Below, piece by piece: positions 48,901-59,340 of a DNA stretch of 64,000 bases. Source of the DNA: Erigeron canadensis (Eukaryota > Streptophyta > Magnoliopsida > Asterales > Asteraceae); contig NC_057767.1 in assembly GCF_010389155.1 (NCBI RefSeq), positions 27,561,295-27,625,294 of the forward strand, in the 5' to 3' direction. Under the pieces are notes generated by a model. The model saw only the letters and a program-made list of their open reading frames with translations. It was not told the origin of the DNA and ran no database searches. Made by a program: the position numbers and the translations under genes. The number at the start of each line of letters is the position of its first letter. The first letter of the stretch is position 1.

Positions 48901-51900
48901 ATTTTTATCACACTATTTATATTCAAATTTATCGGTTTGTTCTTTCATAAGTTTAATTACATTATTTCTATTTGAATTAACTGATTTGTTCTCTCGCAGG
49001 TTTTTTAAAATTCCACATATTTAATATTATCTTTAATATACCATAAACAATCCGTGGATTTGACACAGGTCTATATCTAGTACCAGCTATAATCTACATT
49101 ATCATCTTTTATACATGACGTTTCCAGTGTTTCAAACTCTCTTCAATTATATATAATAGGAACCGGCCTTGCAAGGGATGAGGATGGAACCTATGACCTC
49201 TGTCTCCACCCTTGCCTCTGGAGACAGAGTTCATGGGTTCTATTTTTATTCTTTGCAAGGCCGGAGGTCATTTTCTATCTTTAAATAGAACCTGGAAGCA
49301 CAACCTCTCTACACCGTCGTGGTAGGGGTAAGGTTGTCTACATTTTAACCTCCCCATACACCATCGAGTTATTGGGACCCAAAACCCGTGGAAGACGGCA
49401 TTGGGCGTTACTATAAATTATTAATAAAAAAGTACCTTTTTTTTTAACGGAAATGTAAAAGTACCTACTGGGATATATTTTCATGATAGTTTGTACGTTC
49501 CATAGTATATATCAAAGTCTAATTTGGTAATGTTTGATCACAGGTGGAGCATGAGGTGTTGTTAAATAGTGAGAGGGAGGATTTGCAGCCCATTACAGAT
49601 GATTCAGAGACATTTTCGGAGCAAATATTGTCGAATGATTACAAGGACATACTCGAGAAGTCAACACATGGTGTGCGAAAAAATGCAACGAAGAAGGAAA
49701 TCTACTCTATTCTTCGCAAAGGGTTCCTAATCAACGATGGCCAAGTGGTAAATTTGATAAGAGATATTGAATTACCTGTATAATCAATCGTAGAACTCTC
49801 CTCTCACATTTAACACTACCTATGGTTGATTTTACTATTTTTATTTTTTACCCATAATCTAAAGACTTTTAAAGTATTTTTAAATTTATTATTTTAATTA
49901 ATGAAATTATATAGAATGAAAATGTAAAAGCAAAATGAAAATAATAGGAAAAATATGAATATTTAGAATGTGAATATATTCGCAATAATTGAAAATGTAA
50001 CAACAAAATGAAAATAATAGGAAAAATATGAATATTTAGAATATGAATATATTCGGAATAATATAGGAAAAATATAAATTTTATTTAGTATTTAAATTAA
50101 AATTAATAGATATAACATCACAAAAATAAAATTTCATTCTCATTCATTCTCCATTCTCATTTCCATTATTCACTCCCACAAATGTAGGAATTGAGATTTA
50201 AACCCTGATAAATTTCTCCAAAGTCAAAGACCTTACCAATGAGCCAGCAACCCATTGGCAAGATGATATTTAATTATCTAGACTATTTTCTCATTATGAA
50301 ATAAATAATAATTAATTACCATTACACAATTTATATGCTTCTAGTAACATATAACTAGGTGCTTCTAAAGCAAATTTTAAATTTTTTTACATTTCTAGGC
50401 CCCTAACTATTTTAAATATACACATACGATTCCTCATTTGCCTTTGGAAGCACCTAATTTATATGCTTTCGGAAACATATTGGTTATTCCCCTAATAAAT
50501 TACAAGTATTTTTTTTTATTATAGTTTACATAATTGTAAGTTAAATTAGGATTTTATGATTACTTTATTTAAAATAGAGTCTATATAAAATCAAAGTTAG
50601 AAAACGGAGGTGTGATGTGAGATCGAGCAACAGCGAAAAAGAAGAGGATAATTATATATTTGGATTGTTTTTTCTCATGTTCTATTGTTCTTGTATTATT
50701 GTTTAACATGATGTTCCAATCTTTATGTTCCATACGGCTTGTTTAAAGCCTTGATGGCATTGAAAATTTGGGTTGAGGGCTAACAATTTGGGCTTTTTCA
50801 GAAATATAAAATATTAGACTAGCAGAATATACTTTTGGGCCAGCCCACAGAGGGCATTACACATTTACACCCCTCTGGCCCTCTTTCAATCTTCATTCTT
50901 CCAATCTTCACTATTCAATCCTTTCCGTTTCCTTGATTGTTTTTTGCTTTGTATATGTTAAATTAACATCTTGGTCCAAGAGCGTTGGTATAATAAACGT
51001 CGTTACTATATATCATTTTTGAAAAAGTCATAAAGATATACCTTGCTCAAAGGGAAGCAATCCATTATTGTTGATTGAGTACTTACAATTTGTAATTGTT
51101 TGACAGTGGTTTTCTCTTGCCAAAGATGGGATGAAATGTCTTATGCTATCAGCAAGAGCCACTTTGGAAGGCAACTACTGGAGCTGGAAGTCTCTACCCA
51201 AAACAAGGTTGTTTTCCTATTTAATTACCAGCCTTATTATTGTAGACATGTCTATGTTCTTATTTTCCATGACCAATAACTTCTATACATATGGATTATT
51301 GAGCGTTGAGTTTGTTAACAAAGGTTTTTAAACGGTTGGGCTGCGAATAATTTACACACAACATATGTTTGGTTGCAACCCTCTAGTTTCATGACACCGG
51401 AAGGTGTTTAACATACATTGAAATAGAATGACGAAGAACACCAAACAAAAACGTGCTATTTGTCCGTGGATGCAAATGAGATAAGAAAACATAACATGAG
51501 GACGTATACCTTCTCTGTCGACCAACCATCCCATAAATCAACCCAAGTTCTCACTTTTTTACTACTGTTCTGTTTCTGTATATGGATCATCAAATTGTGC
51601 TATTTGTCACTGTATATGGAAATGAGATAAATGTAGGAAACAATGTTTTTGTCGTTTTTAGAATTTTTGAGCAGTCCTTGTTAATAATCAATTGCAGAAC
51701 CCTTGCATCTCTTTGAATCATTTTAAGTACAGTTTACAATTCTAACATTCTATCTCACACGATTTGACTACTCTTAGATTTGAAGTGGCTCAGGCTCAAG
51801 ATCCTTATAAAAGATTTGAGATATTCTATGAAATTGAATCCAGTTTACTGTCCCCTCAAACGACATACGCAGCTTACCTTGTCTACAAACAAGAAGCAGA

Positions 51901-52210
51901 CAAGAACATAGCTCAGCCTCCTCCTGCACATGTCAAAGATAGCAATTCCCGTTCAATATGCGTTATCTTTTTTAGTCCTCCTCTGACCCCAGTTATTATT
52001 AACGGAAGGGTTAATCATACTCACTGGCCAATGAATAGACCCATAATAAAAGGCCTTCCACAACAGAGGAGCGATGGTTGGATGGAAGTACAAATATGGG
52101 AGTTCTGTAATACTACTACCAAATGGATTATGATGGATCTTGATTTGTCTAATTATGACAAGACGTTTAAAGGGCTTGAAGTGCAAGGCATTGAACTTAG
52201 ACCCAAATAG
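45937..52210 (+). CDS. Non-RD protein kinase fused to two tandem phloem protein 2 (PP2) modules
   Basis: Six exons join in frame: 45937-46980, 47158-47267, 47583-47931, 49544-49747, 51107-51207 and 51778-52210, all GT-AG, giving 746 residues. Residues about 15-295 are a protein kinase of the receptor-like/cytoplasmic type: Gly loop GSGGFGAVYKG, Lys55, Glu71, HCD at 148-150 (catalytic Asp150 but no Arg, hence non-RD), DFG at 168-170, then GTPGYVDPQF. No signal peptide or membrane segment is seen. Residues 349-501 (exons 2-3) and 570-746 (exons 5-6) are two PP2 modules; each opens with WFS, has its first intron at the same codon position before (R)F, and ends near IEFRP or IELRPK. Exon 4 (502-569) is a linker resembling the kinase tail (KEIY.ILRKGFLINDGQ). 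PP2 domains are often carbohydrate-binding. A perception or defence role is inference. Two introns carry SINEs. Confidence 0.88.
47998..48640 (+). repeat. Tandem duplication of about 310 bp in intron 3 of the kinase-PP2 gene
   Basis: Copy 1 (about 47998-48305) and copy 2 (about 48325-48635) share strings in the same order: tttaattaaattaacacat / ttagcacat, ataatataatttacac, aaaactcatgtctatcc and acttggcatcaatta. Very AT-rich, without coding capacity. Probably a duplicated fragment of a transposon. Confidence 0.75.
49163..49420 (+). mobile_element. SINE with an inverted head, in intron 3 of the kinase-PP2 gene
   Basis: From about 49205 the sequence is related to the SINE in the RAB intron (ctctggagacagagttcatg, then tctttaaatagaacct, then acccgtggaagac). 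Its first part is duplicated in inverted orientation: ccggccttgcaagg near 49163 pairs with gcaaggccgg at 49256-49265, and gacctctgtctcc pairs with ggagacagag. The transcript could form a long hairpin. Confidence 0.65.
50150..50270 (-). mobile_element. Possible SINE fragment in intron 4 of the kinase-PP2 gene
   Basis: On the minus strand a box-A-like ggctcattggtaaggtct is followed about 30 bases later by a box-B-like cagggtttaaatctc. Ends are not delimited. Confidence 0.4.
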
Positions 52211-52287
52211 ATTCTCTTGTCGACAATGGGTCATGAATGAAACGTTTAAAGGGATTGAAGTGCAGGGCAATGAACTTTAACCGAAAT
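52164..52287 (+). repeat. Direct duplication of the last codons of the kinase-PP2 gene into its 3' UTR
   Basis: The end of the last exon (acgtttaaagggcttgaagt to acttagacccaaatag, 52166-52210) is repeated after the stop codon (acgtttaaagggattgaagt to actttaaccgaaataag, about 52240-52287). It is untranslated relative to the annotated stop and slightly diverged. Confidence 0.8.
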
Positions 52288-52729
52288 AAGTTTGCTTCAA
52301 TTCTATATACTTTTGTAATGAACTACATTATTTACCAGGTTTTATTTAAAGATTGTAACTCTATTTGTAATTTCACATTTTAATAAGTCAAATAAATGAT
52401 TTGTGTTAATGTCACATGGATTTTGTTGAATATAATCTGAATTGCATTACGCCCAAAGGCCAAAGCCAACGACTCAAATGTCTTTTACAGCAGTAAATAT
52501 TAGTATTTGTGTTGAAATCGATAAAAAAAAAATGCATTGTAACAGAGCATATGGAAGATCCGCATCAGACCAAGATTACTTATTTATAAGAATGTCAACT
52601 CATGAAAAAACAATTGATGAATGTGTTAACCAGGCCAATTGCCAAATAGTGTTTATTAATAATCACCCAGGTAGATAAAGAGAAAAAGAAAATGAAAACA
52701 TACTTGTAAATCTAGTGCAATTTCAAGTT
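52288..52729. other. 3' flank of the kinase-PP2 gene
   Basis: Probable 3' UTR end (aataagtcaaataaatg near 52382), then spacer. A plus-strand open frame at 52442-52678 has no recognisable protein character. Confidence 0.35.
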
Positions 52730-54210
52730 CATCCAGACCTGATTCATTGTTACGCGTTCTTCACAGTCTCTCTTCACAATCTATATGCTATTGCTGCGAA
52801 GGCCTTCAATAAATCTGGATTTATTTGCTCCTCTAAATGATCAAATATTATTTCCTTAAGTTTATCCAACTCAAAATGATCCGTGCTAGTCCTACAAGGG
52901 GCTTACACTCATCATTGTAATGCACAATCTTCCACACAAGACTTCGAACAACATCATGCGAAAACACTGGACTCCCTTTTGTCAAGATTTCCACAACATA
53001 TAGAGGACCACAATATCCCACAGTGCCCACTTCCATGGTACACGAGAAATGTGTATTGTTGGTTATCAACTTAGCATGATCTATTTTCAAGAGACCATAA
53101 TCTGAAATCTTGCTTTCCAGTTTTTACTTTTCACAGAGCTCTTAATATCACAATGTTGGGTCTCCTTGACCAGAGGTTAAGGCTGGCATAACAGGTCCGA
53201 CACGACCTGTTAAGAACACGAACACGACCTGTTAACTAATCATGTCATTTTTTTCAAACACGAACACGACACGAAATTTAACAGGTGCATCTGTTAAGGA
53301 CCTGTTAACGTACCTGTTAACCATCAAACATATATACACGTCGTTGGAGATGTTTCAGGATTACCAAGTTTTATATATATATATAAGAAGCATACACATA
53401 ACCTAAAATTACCAATAACAAAAATATTGTCTTTTTTACCAACCAAAATTAAATCAGAAAGATTACTCAAACTTACAATCAATTTAAATAACACAATCAC
53501 AACAATATATAGATCGAAGGTAGATCTAAAAAATCGTAACTACCATCGGCCGGACATTGAAATCCTATTCGTCATCGATGTCACAACTACAACTGGCGAT
53601 GTCGAAACTATGTTCACCATTGCCTCTGTCGTAGATGGATATATGCAGTAGATAGATAGATACAGAGATAGATCGGTTAGTGGAGATAAAAGAAAGATTG
53701 GATTTGATTTTGTGATTTTTCCTTTTTCCTTTTCAGAGAAAGAGAGGAATACGAGCCTATGAGGATAAAATGTGATATGAATTTCATTGATTGTAAAAGT
53801 GATATATCACTCACGTGCAACTCCAATAATAAGTTTATAATTTCGTACAGGATCCTCAAGTTTAGTGGGTTTTACAAGAACCATACCCTTTACTTTTAGT
53901 ATTATACATATGATTTTTTTAATATAATAATCTTAACATGTCTTAACAGGTTCGGACTTGTTAAGACACGAATTTTATCGTGTCTTAACAGGTCCGGATC
54001 TGTTAAGACACGAAACCTGTTAAGGTCAAACACGAAACCTGTTAAGAACAGGTCGTGTCGTGTTAACAGGTTTCGTGTCAAAATTGCCAGCTGCAATCTA
54101 AGCATTTTATAACAATGTTCCATGGCCTGTGTCTCAACTTGCACGATAACTCCTTCATAGACCTTCCCAGATCCACCTTTCCCGATGTAAGTTGACATGC
54201 ACCGAAGTCG
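52730..54210 (-). pseudogene. Decayed protein kinase related to the kinase-PP2 gene, split by a transposon
   Basis: Minus strand. The N-terminal remnant (about 54110-54210) shows a glycine loop (YIGKGGSGKVYEG). After an insertion, the C-terminal remnant (52730-53165) shows HCDIKSS, a frameshift, then ISDYGLLKIDHAK (DFG altered to DYG), GTVGYCGPLY, a decayed activation region, and a tail like KRDCEERVTMNQV. The HCD triplet matches the non-RD kinase next door, pointing to a shared origin. Everything between the glycine loop and HCD is missing or replaced. Several stops follow. No PP2 part was found. Confidence 0.75.
53170..54100. mobile_element. Non-autonomous element with inverted ends and subterminal repeats, inserted in the kinase pseudogene
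   Basis: The outer ends ggctggca (left, about 53180) and tgccagc (right, about 54088) are inverted. Both sides are packed with copies of cacgacctgttaa and aacaggt motifs, arranged inverted between the two sides. The block interrupts kinase homology. Layout suggests a hAT-like element. A target duplication was not found, so the boundaries are approximate. Confidence 0.6.
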
Positions 54211-54419
54211 CTGGTGTCAGTTCCGAGTCCAATCCTAAAGCGTTTAAATTATTTCGTGACGAAATTGATTTTAAAGTTGGTTAAAAGAGCAAATTTGTCA
54301 TTCAAAATATGATAGATAGAATTTGCCACCAGTTTTTTTGAAAGCTCACATGTGTCACTATATAAACTTAAAAGGAGCAAATTTGCTCCTTTAAAATAAT
54401 TAATGGCAAATTTGCTCTT

Positions 54420-55033
54420 TTATCAAACGTAAGCCTTTAAAAAGATGATGTTAACAAATGTAAAAATGAGTTATATAGATTCGGCATGTTTTTTAGATCC
54501 GTAAAACTGGCATATATATCATTACTCTTATGTAATTTTCACATTATTTTGTACCACTATTCTTGGCCTCATTCAAAAATCTAAACTGCACAACAGGAAT
54601 AATACCAGTAAGCATGACAGATTGATCACATATAAACACGTACAGCGGTACAGACAGCATGTACATCGATGCTTCCAGAGTTCCAGTGAACCGTAACCAT
54701 AGAAAACGCTATTATAAACAAGTAACTGACTAAGCCATTTAGACTTAAATGAACTCTAATTTTATTTTGATTCAACAGTTTAATAAAAAATCTTATCCTT
54801 GGATAAGGGAGGTAAGTCAAGTCGACATTTCTTGTCTGGCCCACTTATTGTCAACTTTATGATACTTTTCAAAAGACTACTTTTGGAATATGGATACTCC
54901 AAAACAGAACATGTAGTGTTTGTTTATTTTTTACTTTTAAACAAAAAACAGTATCAAAAATCTAGCAAATTACGAACTTGGTACTATAATAACAAAGTTC
55001 GATACGTGACATATATATATATATATATATATA
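54420..55033 (+). repeat. 3'-flank block of P450 copy 4, homologous to 37133-37998 and 57480-58220
   Basis: Strings such as aaaaagatgatgttaaca, attcggcatgttttttagat, agcatgacagattgatcaca and aaaacagaacatgtagtgtt follow the same order as in the other two blocks, reading toward the stop codon of the minus-strand gene. The first part, corresponding to a plus-strand gene 3' UTR, is missing or diverged here. A TA tract lies at 55013-55033. Confidence 0.8.
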
Positions 55034-56652
55034 TTACATACACAAGGGCAGGGGATCAATTCTTGCAGTGGGGATACAAACTAAAGGATTAGCTCTTGGA
55101 AGTGTGATTCCGGTACCCTCTTCCATGTCAACACTAGTTAGATTCCCGTCCTTCCCAGCCTTCCACTCGAAGCACTGAATCATAGAACCAAGGGTCACGT
55201 GTATGACCATTAACGCTAGCGAAGACCCGGGGCACATCCTCCTCCCGCTACCAAAGGGTAACAACTGAAAGTTTTGTCCCCTCACATCCATTTGTTTCTC
55301 TTCAAATCTTTCGGGCCTAAATTCTAGTGGGCTTTCCCAATAATTTGGATCTCGGCCGAGGCTCCATACGTTGAAGAAAATGGTAGTCTTTGCTGGAATT
55401 TGGTAACCTCCTACACTGCAGTCTACAATAGACTGTCTTTGAATCACTGGGGCTGCAGGGTGCAACCTTAGTGATTCTTTGACGATTGCTTGGAGGTATG
55501 GAAGGTTTGGTATGTCGGATTCTTGTAAAAGCCTATTTTTGCCGACAACTTGGTCAATTTCTTCTATTGCTTTTTTCATTATATTAGGATGGTTAATAAG
55601 TTCTGCCAAAGCCCATTCTGTCGATATGGCGGAACTGTGTGTACCGCCACCCATTATGTCCTGAAATCGTACAAATCTTTTATTAAAAACCTCAACAATA
55701 TAGAAACAATAAAAGAAATGTTAGAAAAATGATGTGCTATATATATTACTACCAGAACGAAGGCTTTAATGTGTTCTCTAGTCAATTTTATCTCCATGCA
55801 CTCATTTTCTGAAATATCTAGTAAAATATCAAGCAAGTCCTTTACTTCTCCTTTCCTCTTTATTTCATTTCTTACTTCTTCATGCTCATTTATGATCTTT
55901 TCTATCAAGGAATCGAATCTAGCCCGAATTTCCTTGGAACGTTTTTTAACTCCTTGTACATCTAGATTCTGAAAAAACCATATATGGTCAGAAAGGTTAA
56001 AAGTACCCATAACTTCACCAATATCGGTTACTATCCGCCTAATGACTCCTTCATCGTCGCCTTCACTTGTACACATCTTGCCAGTAAGCATTCGTGATAT
56101 CACGTTGTTTGTCATCGTCATGAGCTCGGCTTGAAGTTCTACCGGCTTCGCATCCTTTGCCTTATGTGATAAAAATGTTATAAAACGATCAAGTTCATAA
56201 CTTCTGACGGGAAGGAGGGAGTCAAGTGTTCTAGCGTTTAGAAGTTCTGACATGACGATTTTCTTCAAGAACTTCCAATATGATCCATACGGAGCAAAGA
56301 TCATGCTATTACCTCCATAGGAAATGTAATCCATGCATGAATTACGCGGTCTGTCTAAGAAGGCACTATCAGACGTTTTGAACAATTCTTTTGCTGATTC
56401 TGATGAACTAAAGATAACACAAGGCACCGAGCCCAAAAAGAGTCGAAAAACTGGCCCATATTGAACCGAAAGATTGTGAAAAACATGATGAGGTTTTGGA
56501 CCAAGGAGATGGAGATGTCCGATGATGGGAAGGGCAAAAGGGGTTGGAGGAAGGTGAGATTTAGCCGGTTTTGATTTGATTAGTAGCTTTACTATAACGA
56601 TCGATATGAGACCTAAAAGAAAGATAACCAAATATCCTTGAAAATCAGCCAT
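55034..56652 (-). CDS. Cytochrome P450, CYP93-like, I-helix variant type (copy 4)
   Basis: Predicted ER-anchored monooxygenase, close paralogue of the copy at 19885. Exon 1 is 56652-55753 and exon 2 is 55660-55034, joined in phase 0 across a 92-bp GT-AG intron, giving 508 residues. The start is the ATG at 56652 ([14 protein letters not shown]); further in-frame codons upstream lie in the leader, which matches copy 1's leader (aaatagagaaca...cacttca). Motifs: [18 protein letters not shown] hinge, YWKFLKK in the C helix, ExxR in [12 protein letters not shown] in FRPERFEE, and the haem signature [10 protein letters not shown] with Cys443. The I helix reads GGGTHSS: His308 sits where an acid is expected and Ser309 where Thr is usual. 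The same change as in copy 1 argues that it is inherited and tolerated, not a random defect. Substrate unknown. Confidence 0.92.
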
Positions 56653-57479
56653 AACTGAAGTGAAAATAAGAAAAATGTTCTCTATTTGTAGAAAAGCAAA
56701 CCACATGTTTTTCAAGTTGTGATTAAACTATGTATTTTTTATTTTTGTATTATTATGTCTTTTAAATGTTCTAGCCGGCAGTATTGACAAAGTTATGGTG
56801 GTAGCATTAGTCATTAAGTACCATATGTTATTTTAATATCTCTTAAACATCAAGTAATCCACTAATATATGTCATTATTATCTGTGATCTAAAGTTATCT
56901 TAAAATATGAGGAGATCAGTTAGCCAATTAGACAAATAACATATTTTCAAGCAGGAAAGCATGCATTATGCAAAACAGAAGCACCAGCTACAAGGATAAT
57001 TATCAAACCAGAACAGAGCAATTCTTTTTAGCATAGGAATAAGAGCATCATCTTTAATCTTTTCTTTTGTCTTCAGCAGTTGCATGATATACTCTATTTC
57101 TCCAATTTCAAACAAGCAAAAAAAAAAAAAGACATGGCATACATCCTGAAAAGCTTCTTAAACGGCCCGGTAAGCAGGGTCCGACGGGTCATACATAATA
57201 ACTTAATGACGTCAGAATTCATAAATGTAGTTTTCAAACGGTTTGGTTTTACTATACAAAAAGGATTTTCAACACAGCTTTTTGTTCATATGTCTTCTAT
57301 TTACGAGTAAACTCATAAATACTCGTGTTATTTAAGGTAGAGAGTGCTAACTATACATAGCCGTTAGGTTACGAGCAGGCGTAATATTTTTAGAAAAAAA
57401 AAATTTGATTGAAAACTGAAAAGTCAAGACAGGACACTTTATCCAACGTTGGTAATCCGTTTCAAACTGATTTCCCAAA
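56653..57479. other. 5' flank of P450 copy 4 and spacer
   Basis: The first roughly 50 bases hold the leader of copy 4. The rest contains an A-run (57119-57130) and no recognisable gene. The right part precedes the duplicated flank block. Confidence 0.35.
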
Positions 57480-58079
57480 CTCAAACTGCATTCACATTAA
57501 TTGAAAGGGTTTTGCTTTCATTGTTAATGTAATGAAAAATGATTGATGTGTCTAAAATGTAAGCCTAAAGATGTACCTAAAAAGATTATTTAAACACATG
57601 GCACAATCAATTATATAGATTCGGCATGTTTTTAGACCTGTAAAATTGGCGCATATATCATTACTCTTATTTAGATTTCACATATTTTGTACCACTTTTT
57701 GTTGACCTCACTGAAAAATCTAAACTGGACACCAGAAAAAACCAATAAGCATGACAGATTGATCACATATCAACACAGGAAGCTTGCACATTAATGTTTC
57801 TAGTGAACCATACGTAAGCATAGCAAAGGCTATATACAAGTAAATGACTAAAAGCCATTTAGACTTAAATGCACTATAATTGTATTTTGTTTATTGATTC
57901 AACATTTATATTAGATATCTGATCCTTTGACTATGAGAGATAAGTCAAGTTGATGTTTCTTGTCTGCCCCACCTATTGTCAACTTCAGCCAATATGATAC
58001 TTTTCAATAGTGTACTTTTGTAATATAGTAATACTGCAAAACAGAACATCTAGTGTTTATCTGTTTCTTTTTATTATTG

Positions 58080-58156
<77 letters not shown>

Positions 58157-58220
58157 TTTTAACAAACAGTACCAAAAATCTAACAAGTTACTAACTTGGT
58201 AAAGTTCCATATGTGACATA
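57480..58220 (+). repeat. 3'-flank block of P450 pseudogene copy 5, including a relic 3' UTR of a lost plus-strand P450
   Basis: Starts with cattcacattaattgaaagg and gtaatgaaaaatgattgatg, matching the sequence directly after the stop codon of copy 3 (37150-37235). The homology then runs through to the stop codon of the minus-strand copy 5. So the plus-strand partner's 3' UTR is still here although its coding sequence is gone. Confidence 0.8.
58083..58156 (+). repeat. (ATT)n microsatellite
   Basis: About 74 bases of ATT, expanded at a place where the homologous block near 37960 has only a short ttattatttt. The poly-Asn frame across it is an artefact. Confidence 0.95.
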
Positions 58221-59340
58221 TTACATACACAAGGGGACGGGATCGATTCTTGCAACGGGGATACAAACTAAAGGATTAGCTCTTGGAAGTGTGATTCCAG
58301 TACCCTCTTCCATATCAACACTAGTTAGATTCCCATCCCACCCAGCCTTCCACTCGAAGCACTGAATTATAGAACCGAGGGTCACATGTAGGACCATTAA
58401 CGCTAGTGAAATCCCAGGACACATCCTCCTCCCACTACCAAACGGTAAAAATTGAAAGTTTTGTCCCCTCACATCCATTTGTTTCTCGTCAAATCTTTCA
58501 GGCCTGAATTCCAATGGGCTTTCCCAGTAGTTGGGATCTCGACCAAGGCTCCATACGTTGAAGAAAATGGTAGTCTTTGCTGGAATTTGGTAACCTCCTA
58601 CAGTGCAATCTACACTGGATTGTCTTATAATCATTGGGCCGGGAGGGTGCAGCCTCAGTGATTCTTTGACGATTGCTTGGAGATGAGGAAGGTTTGGTAT
58701 GTCAGCTTCTTGTAAGAGCCTGTTTTTACCGACAACTTGGTCAATTTCTTCTACTGCTTTTTTCATTATGTTGGGATGGTTGATGAGTTCTGCCAAAGCC
58801 CATTCGGTCGATATGGAGGGACTCTGTGTTGCGCCACCCATTATGTCCTGAAATTAAACTCATCTATCTAATTAAAAACTTTAAGTATATACAAACGATT
58901 AAAAAAAAAAAAGTTAGAAAATGATGTGCTATATATAATGCTAACAGAAAGAAGGCTTTAATGTGCTCTCCAGCCAATTTTATCTCTGTGCCCTCATTTT
59001 CTGAAATATCCAGTAAATTATCAAGCAAGTCCTTTACTTCTCCTTTCTTCTTTATTTCCTTTCTTACCTCTTCATGCTCCTTTATGATCTTTTCTATTAA
59101 GGAATCGAATCTAGCCCGAATTTCCTTGGAACGTTTTTTAACTCCTTGTACGTCTAGATTCTTAAAAAACCATATATGGTCAGAAAGGTTAAAAGTACCC
59201 ATAACTTCAGTAATATCGTTTAACATCCGCCTTATGACTCCTCCGTCCTCGCCTTCGCTTATACACCTCTTGCCAGTAAGCAAACTGGTCGATATGACAC
59301 CTAAAAGAAGGATGACCAAATATCCTTTAAAATCAGCCAT
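58221..59340 (-). pseudogene. Cytochrome P450 pseudogene, CYP93-like variant type (copy 5)
   Basis: Remains of a third variant-type P450. Exon 1 is 59340-58945 (132 codons) and exon 2 is 58847-58221 (209 codons with stop). Relative to copy 4, 168 residues (504 bp, in frame) are missing between the membrane anchor (GVIST) and LLTGKRC, removing the hinge and the A to E region, including the C helix. The splice donor is also lost: copy 4 has ctg|gtag, while this copy has ctg|ttag at 58945-58941; the nearest GT one base earlier would shift the frame. The I-helix motif is degraded to GGATQSPS. Exon 2 is otherwise open, with ExxR, PERF and [10 protein letters not shown] intact. It may be transcribed but cannot make a normal P450. 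Confidence 0.93.

Noticed and set aside
53427..53651. 74-codon open frame inside the element in the kinase pseudogene
   Set aside because: No recognisable protein features, and it lies within repetitive transposon DNA.
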